Assembly: GCA_023395575.1 (NCBI GenBank)
Contig: JAEWZA010000373.1
Location: forward strand, 1-7,375
Direction: 5' to 3'
Source of the DNA: Bacillota bacterium
GTDB lineage: Bacteria; Bacillota; Clostridia; Acetivibrionales; DSM-1351
DNA: 7,375 nucleotides
Part shown: in pieces, positions 5,941 through 7,375 of the stretch
Layout of the letters: every line of letters starts with the position of its first letter
Position numbering within the stretch: the stretch's first letter is position 1
Notes under the pieces: model-generated
Databases searched by the model: none
What the model was told of the DNA's origin: nothing
The model's input: the letters and a program-made list of their open reading frames with translations, nothing else
Translations under genes and position numbers: made by a program

Positions 5941-7375
5941 TTACTCATTTTTTTCTGTTGACTTATAGAATTTGTGTCCTCCCGAAAGGTTATATACTTT
6001 TTTAAACCCATGATTTAGCAGTATATTTTGTACGGCATTTCCTGTAACACCTTTGTTACAATAGGTTATTGTTAATGTATCTTTCTCTAAGTTATGCAGC
6101 TCCTTTCTTATTGTGTTCTGTGGCATATTTAAAGCATTATCCACATGTGATTCATTATATTGTTTTCTCACTCTTGCATCAATTACTTGTACTTTCCTAT
6201 CTGTTATTTCATGTACATCCTTTGCAGTAATAACCGGTCTATCTCTATTCAAAACATTATCAAGAATCATTCCAGTATAATGAACCGGGTCTTTTGTTGT
6301 TGAAAATGGAGGTGCATATGCAAGATCCAGGTGGAATAGGTCATCTACTTTTGCTCCATAGGTTATTAATGTTACAAAAATATCTATTCTCTTATCTACG
6401 CCTTCATATCCAACAATTTGCACGCCTAATAGCTTCTGAGTTTTCTTGTCTGCAATAGCCTTAATAACCATTTCTTTTCCATGAAAATAACCTGGTTTAT
6501 CAGGTTTGATATTATGGCATACAACTACATCATAGCCTTCAGCTATTGCTTCTTTTTCTGATAATCCTGTATTTGCTATAGTCATATCAAATAATTTAAA
6601 AATACTGGTACTTAAATTACCCTTATATTCCAAGGTTCCACCTGAAAGTACGTCACCAGCTATTCTTCCAGTCTTATTTGCTGTTGACCCTAATGGCCTG
6701 TATACTGGTTTGCCAGTTATAACTGAAAATGTCTCAATACAATCACCGCAGGCATAGATATTGTTTATATTGGTTTGCATTGTATTATTGACTTTTATAG
6801 CACCTGTAACTCCTAGTTCTATACCTGCTTCATTTGCAAGTGTAGTATTGGGCTTCACGCCTGTTGCCATTATAACCATATCACTTGCTATTTCTTTTCC
6901 ATCCTCTAAAATAACCCTGTCATCATAAATTTCAGTAACACTGGTACTCTTAATAATTAAGATTTTTTTCTTATCTAGTTCATTCTCTAAATAGGCAGCC
7001 ATATCTTCATCAAGGTGTGGTGTTATTTTACTTTGCTTTTCAACAATAGTTACATTTATTCCATTTGCCATAAGATTTTCAAGCATTTCAAATCCAATAA
7101 AACCAGTGCCTACGACAACAGCACATTGAGGATTCCTTTTGTCTATAAAGCTTTTTATGTTTCTCGCACTTTGAATATTTCGAATAAAGAATACATTGTC
7201 ATTATAGACGCCCTTTATATTTGGTATAAATGGTGAAGCTCCTGTTGAAATCACAAGTTTGTCATATTTATCTTTAAATACATTATTGTTGGTCAAATCT
7301 TTAACATCTATCTCCTGTGTTTCAGGATTTATGCTCAATACTTCAAACCCTGTATATATGTCTACGTTGTATTTA
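5941..7375 (-). CDS. CoA-disulfide reductase/NADH oxidase-like flavoprotein fused to rhodanese (N-terminus beyond window)
   Basis: The frame is open to the right edge, giving 477 residues. The missing N-terminus (perhaps 80-90 residues) would hold the first FAD-binding motif and, by family knowledge, the redox cysteine. A TTG at 7338 lies mid-domain and is not the start. Visible parts in order are [11 protein letters not shown], the NAD(P)H-binding [19 protein letters not shown], the FAD-binding NIYACGDC, and the dimerisation domain with [16 protein letters not shown]-terminal rhodanese domain follows (about the last 100 residues) with [15 protein letters not shown] and the active-site loop CNKGVTG (Cys codon 6060-6058). 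Such fusions (CoADR-RHD, polysulfide reductases) use NAD(P)H to reduce CoA disulfide or persulfide. Beside an arsenite pump it probably maintains the thiol pool; the substrate is not decided by sequence. It stops 29 bp before the ACR3 gene, so an operon is likely. Confidence 0.9.
   Translation of the reverse strand, partial: KYNVDIYTGFEVLSINPETQEIDVKDLTNNNVFKDKYDKLVISTGASPFIPNIKGVYNDNVFFIRNIQSARNIKSFIDKRNPQCAVVVGTGFIGFEMLENLMANGINVTIVEKQSKITPHLDEDMAAYLENELDKKKILIIKSTSVTEIYDDRVILEDGKEIASDMVIMATGVKPNTTLANEAGIELGVTGAIKVNNTMQTNINNIYACGDCIETFSVITGKPVYRPLGSTANKTGRIAGDVLSGGTLEYKGNLSTSIFKLFDMTIANTGLSEKEAIAEGYDVVVCHNIKPDKPGYFHGKEMVIKAIADKKTQKLLGVQIVGYEGVDKRIDIFVTLITYGAKVDDLFHLDLAYAPPFSTTKDPVHYTGMILDNVLNRDRPVITAKDVHEITDRKVQVIDARVRKQYNESHVDNALNMPQNTIRKELHNLEKDTLTITYCNKGVTGNAVQNILLNHGFKKVYNLSGGHKFYKSTEKNE

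Noticed and set aside
7336..7338. TTG at 7338 as start of the reductase
   Set aside because: The frame continues upstream to the window edge with typical family sequence ([13 protein letters not shown]), so this TTG is an internal leucine codon.

Overview
The window is A+T-rich and every convincing gene lies on the minus strand. Codon use, strong AGGAGG-type ribosome binding sites, TTG/ATG starts and the family mix (ACR3 pump, C_GCAxxG protein, CoA-disulfide-reductase/rhodanese fusion) suggest a low-GC Firmicute, probably a clostridial relative. The species cannot be named from this sequence.

The right half (about 3766-7375) is a metalloid/thiol-stress cluster. In transcription order it holds a 5'-truncated FAD/NAD(P)H disulfide reductase fused to a rhodanese domain (5941-7375), an ACR3 arsenite efflux permease (4844-5911), a cysteine-rich MarR-type regulator (4243-4686) and a C_GCAxxG_C_C redox-type protein (3766-4212). 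The first two are 29 bp apart and look co-transcribed. A 157-bp gap before marR carries a 12-bp inverted repeat, a promoter candidate and an operator-like dyad. The last two genes are 30 bp apart and probably form a second, autoregulated unit. The likely shared job is to expel arsenite and protect or repair low-molecular-weight and protein thiols. No ArsC or ArsR is seen here.

The left half (1-3236) is clearly more A+T-rich and looks like an anti-phage defence islet. A 364-residue protein with a HEPN-like domain (R141-x4-H146) is followed downstream by a SIR2-domain protein that runs off the left edge after 603 residues. The SIR2 gene is not a closed ORF within the window, so it is easily overlooked. 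Its motifs and the start of its long C-terminal region resemble the large SIR2 defence proteins of the Dsr1/DUF4020 kind, which act by NAD+ depletion. A HEPN protein next to a SIR2 effector is the most interesting possibility here: it may be a two-gene system or two adjacent single-gene systems.

The 529-bp gap between the halves (3237-3765) holds no credible gene but has two strong dyads. The 332-bp gap between HEPN and SIR2 holds an inverted repeat overlapping a perfect TTGACA -35 box. No tRNA, rRNA, insertion sequence, CRISPR array or clear intrinsic terminator was found.
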